From the NCBI GenBank assembly GCA_963755155.1, contig CAVWIV010000002.1, forward strand, positions 1 through 16,498: a stretch of DNA of 16,498 bases, written 5' to 3'. Below, piece after piece: positions 9,006 to 15,122 of this stretch. A program made the position numbers and the translations under genes. Within the stretch, counting starts at the first letter, position 1. Every line of letters starts with the position of its first letter. The stretch comes from PALSA-612 sp963755155. Its GTDB lineage: Bacteria > Actinomycetota > Thermoleophilia > Gaiellales > Gaiellaceae. Under the pieces are notes generated by a model. That model searched no databases. It was not told the DNA's origin and saw only the letters and a program-made list of their open reading frames with translations.

Positions 9006-9020
9006 TCCGCCGACGGCGGA
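9006..9020 (+). repeat. Small hairpin in the ppx leader
   Basis: TCCGCC-GAC-GGCGGA is a 6-bp stem with a 3-nt loop, 16 bp before the ppx ATG. Its right arm contains GGCGGAG, the only purine-rich sequence near the start, so it could modulate ppx translation. It is short enough to be chance in GC-rich DNA. Confidence 0.3.
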
Positions 9021-9036
9021 GCGACAATTTCATGCG

Positions 9037-9921
9037 ATGCGTGTCGGCGTCATCGACGTGGGCTCGAACACCATCCGTCTGCTCGCTGCGGATGTCGGCT
9101 CCTCTGGGCTCGACGTTGTCCACGAGCAGCGCGTTTGGGCACGTCTCGGCGCAGACGTCGCCCGAACAGGGGAGATCTCGGCCGAGCGGCTCGAAGCCGC
9201 CACGGTCGCCGTGGGCCAGCTCGCGGCCGCGGCGCGGGGTGCGGGCTGCCTGCGCGTGGAGACGCTTGTCTCTTCCCCCGGCCGCCAGGCGGCGAATGCC
9301 GGCGCCCTCGTGCGGAGTCTCGAGCGCGCCTCGGCCGCCCCGGTGCGCGTCCTCGGCCGCGAAGAGGAGGCGCGACTCGGCTACCAGGGCGCTGTGGTCG
9401 CGGCCGGGCCATTCGACGGCGCGGTTGCCGTCTGCGACGTGGGGGGCGGTTCGACGCAGCTTGCGATCGGCCTTCCCGACCGCGGCCCGTCGTGGCTGCG
9501 GTCGTTCGACATCGGCTCGCTGCGCCTGACGACGGAGGCCTTCGCGGACGGAGATCCTCCCGACAAAGGGGCGGTCAACCTTGCGCGGGGGCTTGCGCAC
9601 CGCGAGCTCGACGGGCTAGTCGTGCCGCTGCCCGCTACGGCGCTCGCCATCGGCGGCAGCGCACGGGCTCTCCGTCGCCTGGTCGGTCGTACGCTCGGCG
9701 AGGATGAGCTCCGGGAAGCCGTGTCCATTTTGCGCAAGAGCTCGTCGCGCAGCATCAGCAAGACGTCCGGCGTAGCTCCCCCTCGAGCACGGACGTTGCT
9801 GGCAGGCGCTCTGATCCTCACCGAGGTACAGCGCCGCGTGATGGTGCCGTTCCGCGTCGTGGCCAACGGCCTGCGCGAAGGCGCCGTCCTCGAGCTCGCC
9901 GCCCGCCGGGCTGCCGCCTAG
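9037..9921 (+). CDS. ppx: Exopolyphosphatase / pppGpp phosphohydrolase family protein (Ppx/GppA)
   Basis: Hydrolyses terminal phosphates of polyphosphate (or pppGpp); sugar-kinase/Hsp70-type ATPase fold. The frame is intact, 294 aa. Phosphate-1 motif near the N-terminus: VIDVGSNTIRLLAADV. Middle: SSPGRQAANAGAL, VLGREEEARLGYQGAVV with the family's catalytic-region glutamates, phosphate-2 motif VCDVGGGSTQLAIG, FDIGSLRLTT. C-terminal part: ALAIGGSARALRRL and a closing block RTLLAGALILTEVQ ... FRVVANGLREGAVLEL. This is the short form common in actinobacteria, without the HD-like C-terminal domain of E. coli Ppx. It lies 135 bp after ppk on the same strand, separated by a strong hairpin, and ends 4 bp from the convergent arsC-like gene. 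Ppx is preferred over GppA because of the ppk and CHAD neighbours; the sequence alone does not separate them. Confidence 0.9.
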   Translation: MRVGVIDVGSNTIRLLAADVGSSGLDVVHEQRVWARLGADVARTGEISAERLEAATVAVGQLAAAARGAGCLRVETLVSSPGRQAANAGALVRSLERASAAPVRVLGREEEARLGYQGAVVAAGPFDGAVAVCDVGGGSTQLAIGLPDRGPSWLRSFDIGSLRLTTEAFADGDPPDKGAVNLARGLAHRELDGLVVPLPATALAIGGSARALRRLVGRTLGEDELREAVSILRKSSSRSISKTSGVAPPRARTLLAGALILTEVQRRVMVPFRVVANGLREGAVLELAARRAAA

Positions 9922-9925
9922 GCCC

Positions 9926-10528
9926 TTAGGCAGGCGTTAGCTCGCGCAGGCGTTCGCGCGCCTCACGGTGCGCGAGCGTGACGACGAACGACCGTACGGG
10001 CACGTCCTCGTAGCGCCAGAGGATGTCGTCGGCGCAGGCGCGAATCGCGCGGGGCTCGTGCGCCCCCTCGAACTCGCGGGTCAGCGTCGGGAGGAGCTGC
10101 CGGAGCCATTGCTCGTGATGCGTCCGGTCTCCGCGGATGGCGGGCAGCCGCGCTTTCAGCAACGCTTGCACCTGCTGCTCGACGAGGTCGCGGATCTCGC
10201 GCACCTCCGCGAGCGGCCGTCCCGCGGGATCTGGGATCTCCCATTCCTCGAGCGAAGTCGGCACGAAGGGGCACGTGTCATCGCAGCCGACGGCGATCGC
10301 CAAGTCGGCGCGCAGCTGCATCTCGACCGTCACCTTCTTCGGCTCCTGGCCGACGAGATCGAAGCCGCGCTCGGCCATTACCTCCACGACCTCCGGCCAG
10401 ATCTCCTCCGCCGGATCGTTCCCCGCGGACTCGGCGCGGACGTCGTCCGGCGCGTGGTGGTTGAAGAACGCCTCGGCCATCTGAGAGCGCCCGGCGTTGT
10501 GGTTGCAGACGAAGAGCACGTGCTTCAT
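9926..10528 (-). CDS. arsC: ArsC-type arsenate reductase / low-molecular-weight phosphatase with C-terminal helical domain
   Basis: Intact, 200 aa; ATG at 10528 with a strong GGAGG/GAGGA sequence upstream. The N-terminal 130 residues are the LMW-phosphatase fold: P-loop CNHNAGRSQMAEAFFNHHAP (Cys8, Arg14), SAGNDPAEEIWPEVVEVMAE, a second cysteine pair in VGCDDTCPFVP and the Asp loop WEIPDPAGRPL, the arrangement of thioredoxin-linked ArsC enzymes. After PAIRGDRTHHEQ comes a helical domain of about 65 residues (LLPTLTREFEGAHEP ... SFVVTLAHREARERLRE) that resembles the three-helix domain usually fused to the N-terminus of such phosphatases in actinobacteria; here it is C-terminal. Arsenate enters through phosphate transporters, so placement in a phosphate locus fits. 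It follows the Nudix gene on the same strand (34 bp gap). Activity on arsenate rather than phosphotyrosine is likely but not proven. Confidence 0.88.
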   Translation of the reverse strand: MKHVLFVCNHNAGRSQMAEAFFNHHAPDDVRAESAGNDPAEEIWPEVVEVMAERGFDLVGQEPKKVTVEMQLRADLAIAVGCDDTCPFVPTSLEEWEIPDPAGRPLAEVREIRDLVEQQVQALLKARLPAIRGDRTHHEQWLRQLLPTLTREFEGAHEPRAIRACADDILWRYEDVPVRSFVVTLAHREARERLRELTPA

Positions 10529-10562
10529 GCGGCTTCCTCTCCTCCCCTCTTTGCGAGATTCT

Positions 10563-10937
10563 CTACAGATTGCGGTCGCGTGTGTACGTCAAGAGCGCTC
10601 GCGCCTCCTCCGGCGATAGCCACCGCACCTCGTCGACCTCGTGGCTCGGCGTGAAGACGCCGTCCAGTGGTGCCATCTCCCAGTAGCGGACTGTCTTCGG
10701 GCGGCCTCGGCGGTCGACGTAGGAGACGGTCTCGAGCTCCCGTCCCAGCTGGCACCGGAGGCCCGTCTCCTCCTCGACCTCGCGCAATGCACAGTCCTCG
10801 TCCGACTCGCCCGGCGCGACCTTTCCCTTGGGCAGCGTCCAGTCGTCGTATCGCGGCCGGTGCACGACGATCACCTCGCCCTGCCCGGCTCGCTGCCGGA
10901 TGACCACGCCGCCGGCGGCTCGCACTTCCGGGCTCAC
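10563..10937 (-). CDS. Nudix hydrolase (MutT-like)
   Basis: Intact, 124 aa, one Nudix domain. The Nudix box runs GKVAPGESDEDCALREVEEE followed by TGL, with all catalytic positions (Gly, Glu, REVxEE, Gly) present. It is preceded by RAAGGVVIRQR and followed by SYVDRRGRPKTVRYWEM and EVDEVRWLSPEEARALL, as in MutT1/Ap4A-hydrolase-like proteins. The GTG start overlaps the stop of the CYTH-CHAD gene (GTGA), implying coupled translation. In Mycobacterium tuberculosis ppk1 neighbours mutT1, a longer Nudix-phosphatase fusion; this protein matches only the Nudix half. Substrates could be 8-oxo-dGTP, diadenosine polyphosphates or diphosphoinositol/polyphosphate-type compounds; the sequence does not decide. 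Confidence 0.9.
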   Translation of the reverse strand: MSPEVRAAGGVVIRQRAGQGEVIVVHRPRYDDWTLPKGKVAPGESDEDCALREVEEETGLRCQLGRELETVSYVDRRGRPKTVRYWEMAPLDGVFTPSHEVDEVRWLSPEEARALLTYTRDRNL

Positions 10938-12370
10938 GACCAGGCTCGCTTGCCCGCCGCGTCGAGGCCGGCCCAGGCGTCCGGAAACGCACGCCGCATC
11001 CGCCGCCTCTTGACGCGCTGGCGCTCGATGAGCCGACCCGCGGCGAGGACAGCCGCCTGGCTACGTGTCTGGCCCGCGGCCCGCCGGAGCTCGCTCTCGG
11101 CGACGACGGCGTCCTGATGGTCCCCGACCACGTCCTGGAAGCGCTTCGCCTTGCTGATGAACTTCGTCGCCGTCTTACCCCTGGACGCCTCGGCCAGCTC
11201 CGCCGCGTACCTCGCCCGCTTGCCCCGGATGCGCACGGTGTGGAGCTCGTCGTCGGAGGGGCTCTTGTCGAGCGCGCGTACCGCTCGGCGGAGCTTCCGG
11301 AACTCGGACTTCGCGATGGCCGCCAGCGGCGTGTCGTTGCCGGTGAACCGCGGCGCGGCGACGGCGAGCTCGATCGTGTCGAGGAGCGTGAAGTACCGGT
11401 CGCTCGACATCGCCTCGGCCAGGAGCGCGCGGGACGCGGCCGCCTCTTTCCCGAGGATGCGCAGGAGCACGTCGAGCCCCTTTCGCTCCTGCTCGTCAAG
11501 GCCATCACGCTCGGCGTCGAGGCTCTCGCGCAGGACATCGGAGTCACGCACGGGTCCCAACTGCGCTCCGAGCCAGGCCACCTCAGTCCTGAGCCCATCC
11601 GCCCACGCGGGCTCGATGACGCCCCGCGCTGCGCGCAGGATTGCCCTCAGGCGGCGCGTTGCGACCCGCAGCTGATGGAGGTCCTCGGGATCGTCACCGA
11701 GCCGCACACCGGGGTCGTGCGCGACCATGCTTCGATACTGAACGGCCAGCATCGCCTGCACGTGTTCCTGCGTGGAGCTGCCGCCTTCGGGCGTATCGGG
11801 AGGCGGCTCGCCTGCCGACAGCACCTGCGCGATCTTCGGCCTGCCGTCGTGGCGCTTCGCGCCGTGGTTGCGCAGCTCGCGCCCTAGACGATCGAGCAGG
11901 TCGGCATCCCCGGAGACCAGCTCGATCTCCAGCTCGCCGAAGCGATCCGTGATGCGGCGGCCCTCGAGCACGGAGACGAGGTCGTGCGTCACGTCGGCGG
12001 CGCCGCCGTCCCGTGCCACGCGAACACCTTCGCGCTTCGTCCGCAGCACGCCTACCGGCTGGAGCTCACGTCCGCGGATGACGCCGGCCAGCAGGGAGAG
12101 GACGTCCCCCGAGAGCTCCTTGCCCCCCGTCTCGAGCTCGAGCCGCCCACCCTCTGAGGGCAGCTTCAGCTGCCAGAGCCCGCGGCGGCTCTCCACCCGG
12201 CGCCGGAGCGTGATGCCTGCGGCGAGGAGGCGGCGATCCGCGGTGTCGTGATACGTCGAGGTGAATACGCGCGGTGACAATGGCTTGCCGTCGAGCGCCG
12301 GCAGCTCGAAGCCCGGCTTCGCTACGAGCTTGAGCTCGCGCTCCAGTGTTCTCCGCACGGCATCGGCCAC
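10934..12370 (-). CDS. CYTH-CHAD domain protein, predicted polyphosphate binding/processing
   Basis: Intact, 478 aa, GTG start at 12370. The N-terminal CYTH domain (about 1-200) opens with the triphosphate-tunnel signature ERELK (residues 10-14) and has paired basic strands (GITLRRRVESRRGLWQLKL) and acidic FGELEIELVSGD that line the tunnel. The C-terminal CHAD domain (about 205-470) is helical and has two conserved His/Arg helices, DLHQLRVATRRLRAILRAAR and ELHTVRIRGKRARYAAEL, plus a very basic tail (RQRVKRRRMRR). CYTH enzymes hydrolyse tripolyphosphate-like substrates; CHAD domains bind polyphosphate. It heads a minus-strand unit with the Nudix gene and probably arsC, and is divergent from response regulator 2; the 85-bp gap holds a PHO box. 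The name is sure; the exact substrate is not. Confidence 0.93.
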   Translation of the reverse strand: MADAVRRTLERELKLVAKPGFELPALDGKPLSPRVFTSTYHDTADRRLLAAGITLRRRVESRRGLWQLKLPSEGGRLELETGGKELSGDVLSLLAGVIRGRELQPVGVLRTKREGVRVARDGGAADVTHDLVSVLEGRRITDRFGELEIELVSGDADLLDRLGRELRNHGAKRHDGRPKIAQVLSAGEPPPDTPEGGSSTQEHVQAMLAVQYRSMVAHDPGVRLGDDPEDLHQLRVATRRLRAILRAARGVIEPAWADGLRTEVAWLGAQLGPVRDSDVLRESLDAERDGLDEQERKGLDVLLRILGKEAAASRALLAEAMSSDRYFTLLDTIELAVAAPRFTGNDTPLAAIAKSEFRKLRRAVRALDKSPSDDELHTVRIRGKRARYAAELAEASRGKTATKFISKAKRFQDVVGDHQDAVVAESELRRAAGQTRSQAAVLAAGRLIERQRVKRRRMRRAFPDAWAGLDAAGKRAWS

Positions 12371-12396
12371 GGGGCGGGCGATCGTAACGAATGTCC

Positions 12397-12414
12397 GTTC
12401 ACCAGGTGTTTACC
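12397..12414 (+). promoter_or_regulatory. PHO box between CYTH-CHAD gene and response regulator 2
   Basis: GTTCACC (12397-12403) and GTTTACC (12408-12414) are two 7-bp units 11 bp apart on the plus strand. The box ends 41 bp before the GTG of response regulator 2, the same distance as at response regulator 1. It lies 26 bp from the divergent CYTH-CHAD start and could serve both. Confidence 0.75.
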
Positions 12415-12455
12415 GGCTGACGCCGTCCTCCTCGCGGCTCTCTATCGTTCCGCGG

Positions 12456-13153
12456 GTGACGAAGGTGCTCATCATCGAGGACGACGAGGTCATCGCGACC
12501 GGCATCGTCCAGCACTTGACCGCCGCAGGGTTCGACGCCGTCACCGTGGCGGGCGGCGAGACAGGGCTCGCGCGCCTGCGGTACGAGCAGCACGACGTGT
12601 GCGTTCTCGACCTCATGCTGCCCGGGCTCGACGGCTGGAAGCTCATCGAGACGGCTCGTGGCGAAGGGATCGGAACGCCTATCGTCGTCATCAGCGCGCG
12701 CGGTACGGAGCACGACCGCGTGCACGCGCTCGAGATCGGCGCCGACGACTACCTCGTCAAGCCCTTCTCCATGAAGGAGCTTGTCGCCCGCGTTCAGGCG
12801 GCCGGCCGCCGAGGCGCGCAGCGACAGGCGGCGGCGTCGCGCGGCGAGGTGATCGAGATCGAGGAACTGCGCGTCGAACCGCGAGAGGTGCAGGCGTACG
12901 TGGACGGAGAGCGTGCGAACCTGACGCCGACCGAGTTTCGCCTCCTTTACGCGCTCGCGCTCGATCAGGGCCGTGTCGTCTCTCGCGACGAGCTGCTGCA
13001 ACGTCTGTGGGGTCGCCGTTAGGGTCACCGCGTACGCACCGTCGATGTCTTCGTCCGGCGGCTGCGCGAGAAGATCGACCGGCGCGCGCCGCGGCACACG
13101 TCACTCCAGACGCGCTACGGCGTGGGCTACAGCTCGAGGCCGAGCCGAAGTAG
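12456..13153 (+). CDS. Second PhoP/RegX3-like response regulator, in-frame TAG and C-terminal frameshift
   Basis: Paralogue of the regulator at 6120-6816, alignable end to end. The GTG at 12456 gives MTKVLIIEDD; phospho-acceptor Asp52 in VCVLDLMLPGLDGW, EGIGTPIVVISARG, conserved Lys in DDYLVKPFSM. The winged helix starts LTPTEFRLLYALALDQGRVV and DELLQRLWGRR, then meets TAG at 13020-13022. Past it, in the same frame, the domain resumes GHRVRTVDVFVRRLREKIDR, and the TAG aligns with a residue in the paralogue without any gap (a CAG glutamine codon would fit). A one-base deletion near 13132 then shifts the end; repaired it reads GVGYKLEAEPK and stops at 13153. If the TAG is real, the product lacks the recognition helix and wing. 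No kinase gene is adjacent. Confidence 0.88.
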
Positions 13154-13169
13154 CCTTCTCGCGTTCGCT

Positions 13170-13209
13170 GGTGGGAAGTCGGTGAACGTCTGGTGAGCGT
13201 GTGGTGAAC
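13170..13209 (-). promoter_or_regulatory. Four-unit PHO box upstream of the cyclic-nucleotide-binding gene (inverted)
   Basis: Plus-strand GGTGGGA, GGTGAAC, GGTGAGC and GGTGAAC begin at 13170, 13181, 13192 and 13203, exactly 11 bp apart; on the minus strand they read GTTCACC, GCTCACC, GTTCACC, TCCCACC. It ends 40 bp before the GTG of the next plus-strand gene, close to the 41-bp spacing at both regulators, but the units point the other way. No minus-strand gene lies within reach. Confidence 0.78.
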
Positions 13210-13249
13210 TGAGTCGCTGCGCTCTCCGGCTCACGCTAGCGTTGCGCCC

Positions 13250-13655
13250 GTGCCTCTCAGCGCAGACGAGATCTGCAGCATTCCCCTCTTCTCGGGACTT
13301 TCCGCGGAACTGGTCGAATGGGTCGCTTCACGGTTCGAGACGCGGGAGGTCGACCCCGGCACGCTGATCGCATCCGAGGCGGCCTCGGGATACATGTTCT
13401 TCGTGATCGTCGACGGGACGGCGACGGTGCACCACGGCGACGAGATGCTGGGGACGCCTGGACCAGGGGGACTTCTTCGGCGAGGGCGCGTTGCTCGGAT
13501 CGAATGGGCGCCGAAACGCGTCCGTTGTCGCGAGCTCGCTGATGCGACTCGGGGCCATGTTCGGGACGGAGTTCCGCGTGCTCGAGAAGGAGCTTCCCGA
13601 GGTCGCAGCTCGCGTCCGCGAGACCATGGCCGCTCGCGAAGCGACTGCGAGCTGA
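13250..13655 (+). CDS. Single-domain cyclic-nucleotide-binding protein (one frameshift)
   Basis: Small cytoplasmic protein of about 134 aa consisting of one cNMP-binding (Crp/PKA-type) domain. The GTG at 13250 starts PLSADEICSIPLFSGLSAEL, the usual N-terminal helix of the fold, followed by VDPGTLIASEAASGYMFFVI and VDGTATVHHGDEML. After a one-base shift near 13460 comes the phosphate-binding cassette DFFGEGALLGSNGRRNASVV, keeping FGE, the small-residue turn and the Arg (RR-N-AS) that contacts the cyclic phosphate, then the C-helix ELPEVAARVRETMAAREA. No DNA-binding domain follows, so it is a sensor or adaptor rather than a Crp-like regulator. A four-unit PHO box lies 40 bp upstream and a predicted membrane effector begins about 12 bp downstream. 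The nucleotide (cAMP, cGMP, cUMP, cCMP) cannot be read from sequence. Confidence 0.82.
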
Positions 13656-13666
13656 GTTTGCTGACC

Positions 13667-14198
13667 GTGCAATCGGTCGTGGACGACGGCTCGTCGCCCC
13701 TCGACGGTGTACGTGCTCGCGGCACGACGGACTACTTCCTGCGCAACCTGCACGAGCAGCTCGTTCAGCTCAGCGCACAGGCCGATCTCAAGGCGTCGAT
13801 CGTGCTGACGGTCAGCACCGTCGTCCTGAGCATCTCTTTCGCACGCGCGGAGCCGCGCACCAGCACCTGGGTGCTCGGCGCTGGTCTGTTCATGGCCCTG
13901 GTGTCGGCCATTCTCGCCGCTTCTTCTCCTCGATCCGGTCGAAGCCGGCGCGCGAGGAGGACATCGATCTTCTGTTCTTCGCCCAGTTCTCCCAGCTGCC
14001 GAAGGAGCGCTACATCGAAGCCATGGGCTCTGTGATGGAGAGTGACCAGGCCGTCTACACGACGCTGATCGGGAACATCCACAACCAGGCCGTCTACCGA
14101 CTCAGCACAAGTACCGCTACCTACGGCTGAGCTATGTGGCGCTCCTCGTGGCCGCAGCCGCGGCCGCGGTCACAGAGGTGGTCAGCCACGTGGTCTGA
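13667..14198 (+). CDS. Three-helix membrane protein resembling Pycsar effector PycTM/DUF5706 (two frameshifts)
   Basis: Repaired product is about 176 aa. An amphipathic N-terminal helix (TTDYFLRNLHEQLVQLSAQA) runs into DLKASIVLTVSTVVLSISF (first membrane helix, starting with the acidic-Lys-Ala pattern seen in DUF5706 proteins), a short basic loop, and WVLGAGLFMALVSAILA (second). A shift near 13920 leads to a charged cytoplasmic stretch RFFSSIRSKPAREEDIDLLF, YIEAMGSVMESDQAVYTTL and NIHNQAVYRL; a second shift near 14102 leads to HKYRYLRLSYVALLVAAAAA (third helix), ending VSHVV. The two-helix, cytoplasmic helix, C-terminal helix plan matches the Pfam family named after Pycsar transmembrane effectors, which damage the membrane on sensing a cyclic pyrimidine nucleotide. 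No uridylate/cytidylate cyclase is in the window, so a housekeeping role is equally possible. The start is uncertain: GTG 13667, GTG 13679 or TTG 13658. Confidence 0.68.
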
Positions 14199-14273
14199 CG
14201 TTGTAGGCATTCACCGCCTGGTCTCCGCATCTTCCTGCCACGGTGTCACCGCGGGGGCGCGCACAATTGGCCC

Positions 14274-14345
14274 ATGAAGACGAACTGCACCTGCCGCAAA
14301 GGCGCGGTTTGCTCGAGCTGCCTCGGCGTCGTCAAGCCTCTCTAG
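14274..14345 (+). CDS. Possible 23-residue cysteine-rich microprotein
   Basis: ATG at 14274 encodes MKTNCTCRKGAVCSSCLG plus VVKPL and stops at TAG 14343-14345. Four cysteines in the order CxC-x5-CxxC suggest a small metal- or redox-binding knuckle. The sequence lies between two convergent genes; its stop shares the palindrome CTAG with the stop of the opposite-strand ymdB-like gene. No good ribosome-binding site is visible. Two weak PHO-box-like units (ATTCACC, GGTCTCC, 11 bp apart) end 47 bp upstream. Four Cys in 23 codons is unusual, but an ORF this short can be chance. Confidence 0.35.
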   Translation: MKTNCTCRKGAVCSSCLGVVKPL

Positions 14346-15122
14346 ACCTCGACGCGCAGTGGCTCGATCGCCGTTGCACGGCCCGTCGCCGGGTCGCAGT
14401 CGAGCACGACGCCCTCCAGCCTGACGCCGCCCTTCGCCGGCTTGAAGCGCACGGGGATCCCTGTTCGCATGCGCTGGATGGCGAGGTCGGCCTCGACGCC
14501 GATGACGGAGTCGTGCGGGCCGGTCATGCCCGCGTCCGTGATCGCCGCGGTGCCGCCGGGCTGGATACGCGCGTCTGCCGTCTGCACGTGTGTGTGGGTG
14601 CCGATGACCGCGGTCACGCGCCCGTCGAGCATGCGGGCGACGGCGATCTTCTCGCTCGTCGCCTCCGCGTGGAAGTCGACGAGCACGACGTTCGCCTGCT
14701 GCCGCGCCTCCTCGACCACGCGGTCGAGCACCTCGAACGGGCTCACCGGCACGTCGAGAAAGAGCTGGCCGAGGACGTTGCAGACCGCGACCGATGTCCC
14801 GTCCGCCAGCCTCGACGACAGCCAGGCCACGGCCAGGCGACCCGGCGGCAAAGTTCGCGGGGCGGATGACACGCTCGGAAGCCTCGAGGTACGGGCCCAT
14901 GCCGTCGCGTGCCCACGTGTGGTTGCCGAGCGTGATGACGTCGGCCCCTGCGGCGAGCAGGCGGTCGGCGAGCCGCGGCGTGATGCCGCGGCCGTCGGCG
15001 ACGTTCTCGCCGTTGACGACCGCGAGCGCCGCGCCGAGCTCCTCGCGCAGCACGGGCAACCTCGACTCCACGGCCTCCCGCCCCGGGGGGCCGAAGACAT
15101 CGGCGACGAAGAGGATCCTCAC
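14342..15122 (-). CDS. ymdB: YmdB-type metallophosphodiesterase (TIGR00282 family, one frameshift)
   Basis: Cytoplasmic two-metal phosphodiesterase; the Bacillus subtilis member hydrolyses cyclic nucleotides. GTG start at 15122 overlaps the stop of the preceding gene (GTGA). Metal ligands occur at the family positions: Asp8 in FVADVFGPPGR, Glu39/Asn40 in VVNGENVADGRG, Asn67/His68 in TLGNHTW. A one-base shift near 14812 joins RPANFAAGSPGRGLAVV to LADGTSVAVCNVLGQLFL, VLVDFHAEATSEKIA (His), IGTHTHVQTADARI (HxH) and ITDAGMTGPHDSVIG. About 259 aa, matching the usual length. It is next to the M23-like gene and convergent with the cyclic-nucleotide-binding/membrane pair, which makes a link through cyclic nucleotides tempting, though YmdB is widespread as a housekeeping enzyme. 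Confidence 0.93.

Noticed and set aside
8918..9529. Open frame starting GTG after AGGAGGT between ppk and ppx
   Set aside because: It runs through ppx in another frame with low-complexity Arg/Ser/Ala content typical of shadow frames; only the leader hairpin is of interest.
9915..9930. GCCTA/TAGGC inverted repeat between convergent ppx and arsC as a terminator
   Set aside because: Only a 5-bp stem with no T-run; too weak to call.
9968..10654. 228-codon plus-strand open frame opposite arsC
   Set aside because: Antisense shadow of the intact ArsC-like gene; composition typical of high-GC reverse frames and no recognisable domain.
13023..13040. Two GTCACC/GCACC units 11 bp apart inside response regulator 2, looking like a PHO box
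   Set aside because: They encode conserved residues of the winged helix (HRVRTVD) and the second unit is poor; coincidence in coding sequence.
13250..13655. Crp/Fnr transcription factor
   Set aside because: The corrected frame stops right after the C-helix, leaving no room for a helix-turn-helix domain.
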